Assembly (NCBI GenBank): GCA_030617585.1
Contig: JAUWVD010000047.1
Location: 1 to 7,778, forward strand
Length of the DNA stretch: 7,778 nucleotides
Direction of reading: 5' to 3'
From: Candidatus Methanophagales archaeon
GTDB lineage: Archaea; Halobacteriota; Syntropharchaeia; Alkanophagales; Methanospirareceae
Shown here one piece after another: positions 1 through 5,742 of the stretch. Position numbers and translations under genes: made by a program. How positions within the stretch are numbered: position 1 is the first letter of the stretch; each line of letters starts with the position of its first letter. The notes under the pieces are model-generated. The model was not told the DNA's origin, did not search any database, and saw only the letters and a program-made list of their open reading frames with translations.

Positions 1-110
1 TACTCCTCAATTATATCCTTTATTTTCACTCCAAACTTCTCATGTGCTAATATCATCTCATGCCTCTTTTCAACAATTTTCCCAATTTCAGGGGATAACC
101 TTTGGATCAT
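1..110 (-). CDS. Unrecognised protein, N-terminal fragment (runs off the left edge)
   Basis: The first 36 codons of a minus-strand gene are visible, with the rest beyond base 1. The start ATG at 110-108 is chosen because GGTGA, a good archaeal Shine-Dalgarno match, ends 7 bases upstream (118-122 on the plus strand). An in-frame ATG at 116-114 lies too close to that motif. The peptide begins MIQRLSPEIG and continues as a charged, probably helical segment rich in Lys, Glu and Ile, with no signal peptide or membrane segment. I do not recognise the family and assign no function. The frame stays open upstream to a TAA at 173-171 but offers no other ATG, GTG or TTG. It is divergent from the glycosyltransferase gene. 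That it is a real gene rests on the ribosome binding site and protein-like composition only. Confidence 0.5.
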   Translation of the reverse strand, partial: MIQRLSPEIGKIVEKRHEMILAHEKFGVKIKDIIEE

Positions 111-117
111 TGCCATA

Positions 118-154
118 TCACCATATATGTCATAGATCCCACCCCATATATATT
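118..154 (-). promoter_or_regulatory. Candidate promoter and ribosome binding site of the left-edge gene
   Basis: On the minus strand an AATATATAT element (146-154) resembles an archaeal TATA box, and GGTGA (118-122) is a ribosome binding site for the ATG at 110. A transcription start about 25 bases past the TATA-like element would fall near 123, giving a very short leader that still includes the GGTGA. The AT-rich surroundings make chance TATA matches common, so the promoter part is tentative. Confidence 0.35.
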
Positions 155-243
155 CTATTAATGCTGTCGTTTAAATGGAAAATATACACTTGTTATAGTA
201 CAATCTAAAGTCGGGAACTTCTTGTGACTATTTAGCATCCAAT

Positions 244-297
244 AGTTATTTTTAAGTGTCTGTGTTGATAATGAATTGGGGGACCGCCTCTATAGAT
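244..297 (+). promoter_or_regulatory. Candidate promoter region of the glycosyltransferase gene
   Basis: Two TATA-like elements precede the ATG at 318. TTATTTTTA around 246-254 would give a leader of roughly 40 bases. CTATAGAT around 290-297 lies about 25 bases before the ATG and would give a leaderless transcript. The gene lacks a strong Shine-Dalgarno sequence (only GAGA at 311-314, three bases from the ATG), which fits the leaderless reading slightly better. Neither element can be preferred firmly. I see no other feature in 155-243. Confidence 0.25.
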
Positions 298-317
298 AGA
301 AGCACAAAAAGAGAACC

Positions 318-1514
318 ATGAAAGTCACAATGGTAATACCATCGTATTGGTCAGGAGAGAAGAAAGGGGACGTTATCTACGACCATCCTACACCTTTAGA
401 TAGCGAAGGCACATTACTTAGGGCGATAGAGAGCACAGATGTACTGTCAGATAAAGATTTCAAACTCGTAATACTTGCTGTTGCCGATGCGGCTGCTATA
501 GAACAGCAAGTAGAGAATAAAGTTGCTAGTATTATCGAATCCGCTTCTGCAGAGGTACTGCTATTTGGGCCGTCCAAGCTTAAGCAAATACATGAACTGT
601 TAGTCAGCACAGGTAAAAAGGAGTATAACGACCTTCTAAAACTCAGCGGCTATTCTAACGTTCGAAACATGTGCATCTTCATCCCTCATATCCTGGGTTC
701 GGAAGTAGCAGTGCTTATAGATGATGATGAGGTATTTGAAGACCCGGAATACATGCAGAAGGCAAAGGAATTCATCGGTAAGAATATAGAGGGCCAGAAG
801 GTCAACGCAGTTGCGGGATATTACCTTCAGCCAGATGGCGACTACCACGTTAAAAAAAGATTTCGACCATGGATGAAATATTGGGACCAATATGACCGTA
901 TGAACGAGGCATTTGGTAAACTCATTGGGTCCGGCCCGAGGTTAAAAGAGACGCCTTTTGTATTCGGCGGGAATATGGTTATCCATCGTGACCTTTTTAC
1001 CGTTGTGCCATTTGACCCCAAAGTAACGAGAGGCGAGGACATAGACTTCTTGATAAATGCGAAAATGTTCGGTTTTCACTTCTTCCTTGATAATCAACTA
1101 TCTATCAAGCATCTGCCGCCGTCCAAGGCATATCCAACTTGGACGCAGTTGCGAGAAGATATACATCGTTTTATCTATGAACGTGCGAAGATAGAGCATC
1201 AGAAGGCGATAGCTGGAATGACGAGGGTATATCCGGAAGATTTCGACCCTTATCCGGGCTGTTTCCTGAAACCCGATCTCGAAGCGAAGATAGAGAATTC
1301 ATCTAAATTGCTTTCTGACGAGTATCTTGCCCTGGGAGATAAGGGCGGTAGTGAAGAAGTATTAAATAATGTTATAATCGCCAAAACAGAGGCAGTGCCG
1401 AAATACGACCCTTTTCTATGGTTATGCGAACTGCAAAAACGCTGGCATGAATTGATGCGCTTTTCTAGCCAGGAAGAAATTCGTTCACAGATGCGTGATA
1501 TTGTGCTTGTATGA
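318..1514 (+). CDS. Family 2-like (GT-A fold) glycosyltransferase
   Basis: This is a 398-residue predicted cytoplasmic enzyme that probably transfers a sugar from a nucleotide donor to an unknown acceptor. The N-terminus (MKVTMVIPSYWSG) is the usual first beta strand of a GT2 domain, and the start is chosen for that reason. IDDDE at 134-138 is the DXD-type metal and nucleotide-sugar motif after a hydrophobic strand. FGGN at 216-219 and RGEDIDF at 238-244 match the later acceptor and ED motifs of GT-A enzymes, followed by a His at 265 within a KHLPP stretch. DHPTPLDSEGTLLR (22-35) looks like a subfamily signature near the donor site. Residues 60-130 and the last roughly 120 residues show no motif I know. 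No membrane segment is evident. It stands alone on its strand and converges on the aminotransferase gene. Donor, acceptor and pathway cannot be read from the sequence. Confidence 0.8.
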   Translation: MKVTMVIPSYWSGEKKGDVIYDHPTPLDSEGTLLRAIESTDVLSDKDFKLVILAVADAAAIEQQVENKVASIIESASAEVLLFGPSKLKQIHELLVSTGKKEYNDLLKLSGYSNVRNMCIFIPHILGSEVAVLIDDDEVFEDPEYMQKAKEFIGKNIEGQKVNAVAGYYLQPDGDYHVKKRFRPWMKYWDQYDRMNEAFGKLIGSGPRLKETPFVFGGNMVIHRDLFTVVPFDPKVTRGEDIDFLINAKMFGFHFFLDNQLSIKHLPPSKAYPTWTQLREDIHRFIYERAKIEHQKAIAGMTRVYPEDFDPYPGCFLKPDLEAKIENSSKLLSDEYLALGDKGGSEEVLNNVIIAKTEAVPKYDPFLWLCELQKRWHELMRFSSQEEIRSQMRDIVLV

Positions 1515-1523
1515 ATTGAATGA

Positions 1524-2690
1524 CTATCGCGAGTACTTACTGCTGCTCGGAAGTGTACACATTGCGTCTATACGGTCCATACCCGCTAATATGTTCTCCA
1601 TAGAAGCTGCAAATGAAAACCTGATATAATCTTTACCGGCGGCTCCAAATGCCGAACCAGGCGTAACAACAACATAAGCCTCCTTTAACAATCGTTCAGT
1701 GAATTCATCACCGTTCCCGTAATTAGACGTGTTTACAAATGCATAAAAAGCGCCTTCCGGATCCAGGCACCGTAGCCCCACGTTGTTTAGCCGCTTCACA
1801 ATAACATCCCTTCTCCTTTCGAATTCCAAGACCATCTCATTCACGCATTCTTGTGACTCTTCAAACGCAGCTAAAGCGGCATATTGCGCGATAGACGATG
1901 CACAGCTTACTGAATGCTGCTGTATCTTTAGCATTCCTTTCTGTATCGCAGTTGGTGCGACCGCATACCCTATTCGCCAGCCAGTCATTGCATAGGTCTT
2001 CGATAAACCATTTATGATAACTGTTCTTTCTTGCATACTGTCAAAAGAAGCAATGCTTATATGCCGCCGTCCATACAGTATCTTCTCATATATCTCGTCA
2101 GAAAGCACGAGAAGGTCATGCTCAACTGTGAATTCCGCTATTTCTTTTAACTCGTTCTCGCTAAGTACATATCCTGCAGGGTTATTTGGACTGTTTATCA
2201 CTATCAGTTTCGTGTTTTCTGATGATGCCGCCTCCAGCGATTCGTATTTTACTTCTTCTTCTACCCTCTTCACCCATTTGGGATTGCCACCTGCTAGTTT
2301 CACTGCCGCTTCAAATGTAACCCATGCCGGGTCGAGCAAAATTACCTCGTCACCGTAATCTAAGACACTCATCATCAACTCGTATATCGCCTGTTTCGCG
2401 CCCGGTGTCACTATTACATTTTCCATTGCGCAAGCAACCTTATTTTCTTCTGTTGTCTTCTTCGCTATCTTTTCTCTTAGCTCGTCGATGCCTGCACTGC
2501 TCGTATAGTGCGTGTATCCAAGGTCTAAAGCGTGCTTTGCCGCTTCGCATATATGTTCCGGGGTTTTGAAATCCGGCTCGCCCAGTGTGAAGCTCAGAAC
2601 TTCTTTACCCTCTTCCTGCAACTTCTTCGCTATCTGACCCATCTTTATGGTCGCTGACTCTTCTATTCTGCTCAATCTTTTTGACAGCAT
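1524..2690 (-). CDS. Class I pyridoxal-phosphate aminotransferase, aspartate aminotransferase-like
   Basis: This 388-residue fold-type I transaminase probably moves the amino group between aspartate or an aromatic amino acid and 2-oxoglutarate. Counting from the chosen ATG at 2690, the cofactor lysine is K231 in GLSKTYAMTGWRIGY. N170 in SPNNPAG, D198 and Y201 in SDEIYE and R239 in GWRIGY are the usual pyridoxal-phosphate contacts. R357 in YIRFSFA is the usual substrate-carboxylate arginine. Length and N-terminus (MLSKRLSRIEES) match archaeal and bacterial AspC-like enzymes of the I-gamma type. The frame opens 11 codons further up (MFFFIWEESVK), but that stretch is translated poly-T leader, and a GGGAAG site at 2702-2707 serves the ATG at 2690. 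hisD lies upstream on the same strand. A histidinol-phosphate aminotransferase (HisC) role is possible from context but the sequence looks more like AspC. The stop is 9 bases from that of the convergent glycosyltransferase. Confidence 0.9.
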   Translation of the reverse strand: MLSKRLSRIEESATIKMGQIAKKLQEEGKEVLSFTLGEPDFKTPEHICEAAKHALDLGYTHYTSSAGIDELREKIAKKTTEENKVACAMENVIVTPGAKQAIYELMMSVLDYGDEVILLDPAWVTFEAAVKLAGGNPKWVKRVEEEVKYESLEAASSENTKLIVINSPNNPAGYVLSENELKEIAEFTVEHDLLVLSDEIYEKILYGRRHISIASFDSMQERTVIINGLSKTYAMTGWRIGYAVAPTAIQKGMLKIQQHSVSCASSIAQYAALAAFEESQECVNEMVLEFERRRDVIVKRLNNVGLRCLDPEGAFYAFVNTSNYGNGDEFTERLLKEAYVVVTPGSAFGAAGKDYIRFSFAASMENILAGMDRIDAMCTLPSSSKYSR

Positions 2691-2699
2691 TTTTACGCT

Positions 2700-2770
2700 T
2701 TCTTCCCAAATAAAAAAAAACAAAGTTATTAAACCGTCAAAAATTTGATCTTTTGTCCTTAAAAATATAG
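2700..2770 (-). promoter_or_regulatory. Leader of the aminotransferase gene: TATA-like box, T9 tract, ribosome binding site
   Basis: Reading the minus strand, CTATATTTTTAAGG (2757-2770) resembles a TATA box, then a T9 run occurs at 2712-2720, then GGGAAG (2702-2707), 11 bases before the ATG at 2690. The T run could end transcripts arriving from hisD, since archaeal termination often occurs at oligo-T without a hairpin, or simply be AT-rich leader. Together the elements suggest that the aminotransferase can be transcribed independently of hisD. This rests on motif appearance only. Confidence 0.35.
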
Positions 2771-2838
2771 TTCCGCAACAGCACTATCCACATACGTCCA
2801 TTTCAATCATTTTGATGCTTTGCGAGACTACTTATTCA

Positions 2839-4080
2839 CTATTCCTCGGTCGAGAACCTCACCTCTATTGATCGTGCATGCTTCTCCATACCCTCTGCTT
2901 CACACAACTTCATTACCACGTCCTTCATCTTCTCTAAACCTTCCTTATCCAACCACTGCAAGGTCATTCGATGCATAAAATGGTCAACGTCAAGCCCAGA
3001 GAACAACTTCGCATAGCCCGCCGTAGGAAGTACATGGTTTGCTCCCGTTGCATAATCGCCAGCAGCGACCGGCGAGTAATTACCTATGAATACAGACCCT
3101 GCATTTCTTATTCGTTTCAATACTGCAATCGGCTCTCTTACCATTATCTCAAGATGTTCGGGCGCATATTCGTTCGCAAAATCTATGCACTCGTTCATGC
3201 TATCTCCGAGTATTATCCAGTTCTGTCCATCCATTTTGGCTATGATTTTTTGCTCCACATCCGCAGCTATTCGCTCTGAATCAGTAAGAAGAATCGATAT
3301 TGACTTAGCACCATGTTCTGCCTGCGCGAGCATATCAGAAGCGATAAAGGCGGGATTCGCTGTTTCATCGCCGATTATCAAGATCTCAGACGGCCCCGCT
3401 GGGAAATCTATTTCCACTCCTTCTTCTCGAACTATCATCTTCGCAGCCGTTACATATACATTCCCTGGTCCGACTATCTTCTGCACCTTCGGTATCGTTT
3501 CCGTACCAAAAGCGAGAGCTGCTATCGCCTGCGCACCTCCTACTTTGTATATTCGCGTGGCACCGGCTATATCTGCAGCAACTAACGTGCATGGGTCTAC
3601 ATTTCCATCTGCCATCGGCGGCGTGCAGACCACAATCTCTCGCACGCCCGCTATCGTCGCGGGAATTACGCACATTAGTGCAGTACTGAAGTAAGATGCA
3701 GGAACATAAGCACCCACTACCTCAAGGGGCACATACTTCTCACCAATGAAGACGCCTTCACTAAACTCCTCTGTCCATGCTACCCGCTTCTGCCGGTAAT
3801 GGAAATTCCTTATCGCTGCGTATGCTTCTTTGATAGACCTCAGCATGTCGCTATCTACGCGCTCTTTTGCTGCTTCTAGCTCGTCCTGCCCCACTTCTAG
3901 CTCTTTTAGTCTAACAGAATCAAATCTCTCAGTGTATTCCCGCAAAGCTTCATCTCCTCGGCTCTTTACCTCTGTGATTATCCCTTCTGCCAGAGGCATA
4001 ACTACCGTTAAGTCAAGCGATCTACGGAAAAAATCCGGCTTTTCTTGTACCTCTTTTAGCTTCTTTATCATCTTCACCAT
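2839..4080 (-). CDS. hisD: Histidinol dehydrogenase
   Basis: This enzyme catalyses the last two steps of histidine biosynthesis, L-histidinol to L-histidine with two NAD+, as a cytoplasmic zinc-dependent homodimer. The 413-residue protein spans the whole family. Aligned by eye to the E. coli enzyme, NAD contacts are Y125, Q184 (GGAQAIAALAFGT) and N207 (GPGNVYV). Zinc ligands are Q253 and H256 (QAEHG), D342 (AAGDYATGANHVLPT) and H401. The catalytic pair is E308-H309 (APEHLE), with E396 near the C-terminus. PAGPSE is at 227-232. All key residues are present. Oddly, the loop after Y125 reads YVPASYFST, where the family usually has two glycines and one more residue after the proline. No ribosome binding site precedes the ATG at 4080. 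GGTGA occurs just inside the gene, too near the ATG at 4071 to serve it, so leaderless initiation is likely. No other his gene is in view. Confidence 0.96.
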   Translation of the reverse strand: MVKMIKKLKEVQEKPDFFRRSLDLTVVMPLAEGIITEVKSRGDEALREYTERFDSVRLKELEVGQDELEAAKERVDSDMLRSIKEAYAAIRNFHYRQKRVAWTEEFSEGVFIGEKYVPLEVVGAYVPASYFSTALMCVIPATIAGVREIVVCTPPMADGNVDPCTLVAADIAGATRIYKVGGAQAIAALAFGTETIPKVQKIVGPGNVYVTAAKMIVREEGVEIDFPAGPSEILIIGDETANPAFIASDMLAQAEHGAKSISILLTDSERIAADVEQKIIAKMDGQNWIILGDSMNECIDFANEYAPEHLEIMVREPIAVLKRIRNAGSVFIGNYSPVAAGDYATGANHVLPTAGYAKLFSGLDVDHFMHRMTLQWLDKEGLEKMKDVVMKLCEAEGMEKHARSIEVRFSTEE

Positions 4081-4086
4081 ACAACG

Positions 4087-4221
4087 TATCTACTTAATTA
4101 ATTTACCACTTCCATCTATTTTTATCTTACCTTCCTTCTTTAAAATCAAAAAAATATTTGGGTAAGATACTTTATCTATTCCTGGACCCTATCTACTTAA
4201 GGTAACCGAAAGATTAATTAA
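4087..4221. repeat. Paired motifs in the hisD/rpl6 divergent intergenic region
   Basis: Two short motifs each occur twice in the 158 bases between the divergent genes. TATCTACTTAA is an exact 11-base direct repeat at 4087-4097 and 4190-4200. The palindrome TTAATTAA occurs at 4094-4101 and 4214-4221, that is 14-21 bases before the hisD ATG and 18-25 bases before the rpl6 ATG. Each gene therefore has a copy of both motifs near its start. They may be TATA-type elements or operator sites. AT-rich sequence lowers the surprise of the palindrome, but the 11-base match is less easily explained. Confidence 0.5.
4169..4181 (+). promoter_or_regulatory. Candidate TATA box of the rpl6-atpD unit
   Basis: ACTTTATCTATTC resembles the archaeal TATA box (TTTATATA-like) and would place the transcription start near base 4200, giving a leader of about 40 bases before the uL6 start codon. 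The nearby TTAATTAA at 4214-4221 lies too close to the ATG to act as the TATA box of a transcript that contains the GGAGAG site. Assigned by resemblance and spacing only. Confidence 0.3.
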
Positions 4222-4223
4222 AT

Positions 4224-4229
4224 GGAGAG
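4224..4229 (+). promoter_or_regulatory. Ribosome binding site of rpl6
   Basis: GGAGAG ends 9 bases before the ATG at 4239 and decides between that ATG and the in-frame ATG at 4251. The site lies inside a six-codon frame (ATG 4222 to TGA 4242, MERSEK) whose stop overlaps the uL6 start as ATGA. Confidence 0.6.
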
Positions 4230-4238
4230 AAGCGAAAA

Positions 4239-4808
4239 ATGACAAGTTCGATGGAGAAGGATGCGGGTGTATACGTTAGTATTCCAATCCCAGAAGGAGT
4301 GACTCTTAGCGTAAATGATAGGATTGTGAAGGTGACAGGACCAAAAGGTGAGCTAGAGCGGGAGTTATGGCAGCCGGGCCTCCAGATACAATCAGCACAG
4401 GCGGGTAATGTAGTAATTATAAAAAGCGATCTGTCAAGGAAGAAAGTGAGAGCGATCGCAGGAACTTATGCCGCCCACATCAGAAACATGATTACAGGAG
4501 TGACAGAGGGTTTTTCTTATAAGTTGAAGGCGGTGCATGCCCATTTCCCTATGCAAATAGCTCTAACAAAAGAGGGCAATGCGGTATCGATCTCAAATTT
4601 CCTCGGTGAAAGGAAACCGCGGACATCAAAGATTGCAGAAGGTGTGAAAGTGGAGATAAAGGGCAGAGAGATTATTATTTCAGGGATAAATAAGGAGGCA
4701 GTTGGGCAGACGGCGGCAAACATAGAACAGAAGACAAAGATAAAAGTTTATGACCCCAGAGTCTTTCAAGATGGTATTTATCTCGTGGAGAAAGGTGTTG
4801 GTTTGTAG
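4239..4808 (+). CDS. rpl6: Large-subunit ribosomal protein uL6 (L6), archaeal type
   Basis: uL6 binds 23S rRNA near the sarcin-ricin loop and the factor-binding site at the base of the stalk. The 189-residue protein shows both copies of the L6 fold and the archaeal signature segments: VTGPKGEL (32-39), AGTYAAHIRNMITGVTEGF (74-92), HFPM (102-105), NFLGERKPR (120-128), VGQTAANIEQ (155-164) and DPRVFQDGIYLVEKGVG at the C-terminus. It is full length, with nothing missing. The ATG at 4239 is favoured by the GGAGAG site. In most archaea this gene sits in the spc ribosomal cluster between uS8 and eL32. Here its neighbours are divergent hisD and downstream atpD, with no other ribosomal gene in view. 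Whether a second copy exists in the normal place cannot be seen; intact motifs suggest that this copy is functional. Confidence 0.97.
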   Translation: MTSSMEKDAGVYVSIPIPEGVTLSVNDRIVKVTGPKGELERELWQPGLQIQSAQAGNVVIIKSDLSRKKVRAIAGTYAAHIRNMITGVTEGFSYKLKAVHAHFPMQIALTKEGNAVSISNFLGERKPRTSKIAEGVKVEIKGREIIISGINKEAVGQTAANIEQKTKIKVYDPRVFQDGIYLVEKGVGL

Positions 4809-4831
4809 AGTCGGACTGAGCCAAAAACGAA

Positions 4832-4861
4832 AACCTTTTTCTTTCAAGAACCTTTTTGGAG
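4832..4861 (+). promoter_or_regulatory. rpl6-atpD spacer: T-run direct repeat and atpD ribosome binding site
   Basis: The nine bases AACCTTTTT occur twice, at 4832-4840 and 4849-4857. The second copy runs straight into GGAG (4858-4861), the ribosome binding site three bases before the atpD ATG at 4865. The T5 runs could cause partial termination after rpl6, which would lower atpD expression relative to uL6. The 56-base spacer shows no clear TATA box, so co-transcription is likely. Confidence 0.4.
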
Positions 4862-4864
4862 ATT

Positions 4865-5512
4865 ATGCCTGAGATGATAGAAGGGGTAAGCCCCACGAGG
4901 ATGGAATTGCTGCGGTTGCGAAGGCGAGAGCAATTAGCAGTGAAAGGGCATGATTTGCTTCGTGAAAAGCGGGATGCGCTTATTGCCGAATTCTTAGATG
5001 TCGTGGGTGAAGTGCGGGATGCGAGGATGGTAGCGGAGGAGAAGTTAAAAGAGGCTTTTGAATATCTGATTATTGCTCAAGCGGGGTTAGGTGTGGAAGA
5101 AGTGAGGCAGTTATCCTTGATGACCGCGCAGGAAATTCCAATGGATTTCTCTATGAGGAGTATAATGGGCGTAAATGTACCAATAATAGAATTACCGGAA
5201 GATTTATCGCGAGAAGTTACGGAGCGGGGATATGGACTCATGGATTCGTCATCTGCGGTAGACAGTTGTGCTAAAAGATTTGAAGAAGCATTGTCGAAGA
5301 TAATAAAGCTTGCCGAGCTGGAGGAGGCGGTAAGGAATCTCGCGGGCGAGGTGGAGAAGACAAAAAGAAGGGTTAATGCACTCGAATATGTGATGATACC
5401 AAGATTGAAAACGACACGGAAATACATACAGATGCGTTTAGAAGAGATGGAACGAGAGAATTTCACGAGATTGAAGAAGATAAAAGCGATCCTGGAACGG
5501 AAGGAAGAATAA
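4865..5512 (+). CDS. atpD: A/V-type ATP synthase subunit D (central stalk)
   Basis: Subunit D forms the long coiled-coil rotor shaft inside the A3B3 head and couples catalysis to rotation of the membrane ring in the archaeal A-type ATP synthase. The 215-residue protein has the two-ended family pattern. Near the N-terminus are VSPTRMELLRLRRR and GHDLLREKRD (28-37). Near the C-terminus are EKTKRRVNALEYV (164-176), IPRL and ERENFTRLKKIK (196-207). Both ends are strongly helical and form the antiparallel coiled coil, and the middle (about 75-130) is the variable globular part. Length is normal. A TTG at 4856 extends the frame by three codons, but the ATG at 4865 follows GGAG and is preferred; the ATG at 4874 is also possible. 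atpD usually lies at the end of an operon with the A, B, C, E and F subunit genes, none of which is in this window. Confidence 0.95.
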   Translation: MPEMIEGVSPTRMELLRLRRREQLAVKGHDLLREKRDALIAEFLDVVGEVRDARMVAEEKLKEAFEYLIIAQAGLGVEEVRQLSLMTAQEIPMDFSMRSIMGVNVPIIELPEDLSREVTERGYGLMDSSSAVDSCAKRFEEALSKIIKLAELEEAVRNLAGEVEKTKRRVNALEYVMIPRLKTTRKYIQMRLEEMERENFTRLKKIKAILERKEE

Positions 5513-5522
5513 GCAGATAATG

Positions 5523-5537
5523 CAAAATGAAATTTTG
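5523..5537 (+). terminator. Weak hairpin after atpD
   Basis: CAAAAT-GAA-ATTTTG is a perfect six-base-pair stem with a three-base loop, starting 11 bases after the atpD stop. The stem is AT-rich and no long T run follows at once, so it is a poor intrinsic terminator by bacterial standards and may be chance. It is listed because it is the only inverted repeat I noticed between atpD and the next gene. Confidence 0.2.
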
Positions 5538-5605
5538 TGCTTGCTTGTGATTAATTAGGTACTTTTCCACTCGTTATTGAACCTATTCCATTACCGAATA
5601 AGAAT

Positions 5606-5641
5606 AAAAGTAAAAGTAGAAAAAACCAAAAGTAATAAATA
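5606..5641 (+). promoter_or_regulatory. Candidate promoter of the surface-protein gene with AAAAGTA repeats
   Basis: AAAAGTA occurs three times, at 5606-5612, 5612-5618 and 5628-5634. The last copy leads into TAATAAATAT (5633-5642), which resembles an archaeal TATA box, with the A-rich CCAAAAG before it resembling a BRE. Transcription would start near 5665 and give a leader of about 75-80 bases. The rest of the 230-base gap between atpD and this gene is AT-rich, including an A9 run at 5675-5684, and shows no coding or RNA signal that I can support. Confidence 0.35.
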
Positions 5642-5730
5642 TCTCCAAAATGCGAATACTAAGAGAGTGATAACTAAAAAAAAATGAATGAAAATGTATC
5701 ATGTCACCTAAGATGAAGATGGTTAGAAAT

Positions 5731-5736
5731 GAGGGG
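5731..5736 (+). promoter_or_regulatory. Ribosome binding site of the surface-protein gene
   Basis: GAGGGG ends six bases before the ATG at 5743 and selects that start over in-frame ATGs at 5701, 5713 and 5719, none of which has such a site. The chosen start also places the basic residue directly before the hydrophobic core of the signal peptide. Confidence 0.6.
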
Positions 5737-5742
5737 ATACAG

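Noticed and set aside
2014..2569. Two overlapping plus-strand frames opposite the aminotransferase gene
   Set aside because: Both are antisense to an intact conserved enzyme and show no recognisable domain.
3086..3694. Long open frame on the plus strand opposite hisD
   Set aside because: It lies wholly antisense to a clearly conserved histidinol dehydrogenase, and its translation is Ser/Ala/Ile-rich and domain-free, typical of a shadow of a coding strand.
4081..4238. Possible small RNA or riboswitch between hisD and rpl6
   Set aside because: I see repeated motifs but no extended stem structure or known riboswitch core; promoter elements explain the region more simply.
4856..4864. TTG at 4856 as the atpD start
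   Set aside because: An ATG nine bases downstream has GGAG in front of it, and the TTG overlaps that ribosome binding site.
5077..5466. Open frame on the minus strand opposite atpD
   Set aside because: Antisense to a conserved ATP synthase subunit, with Ser/Ile/Phe-rich shadow composition and no ribosome binding site noticed.
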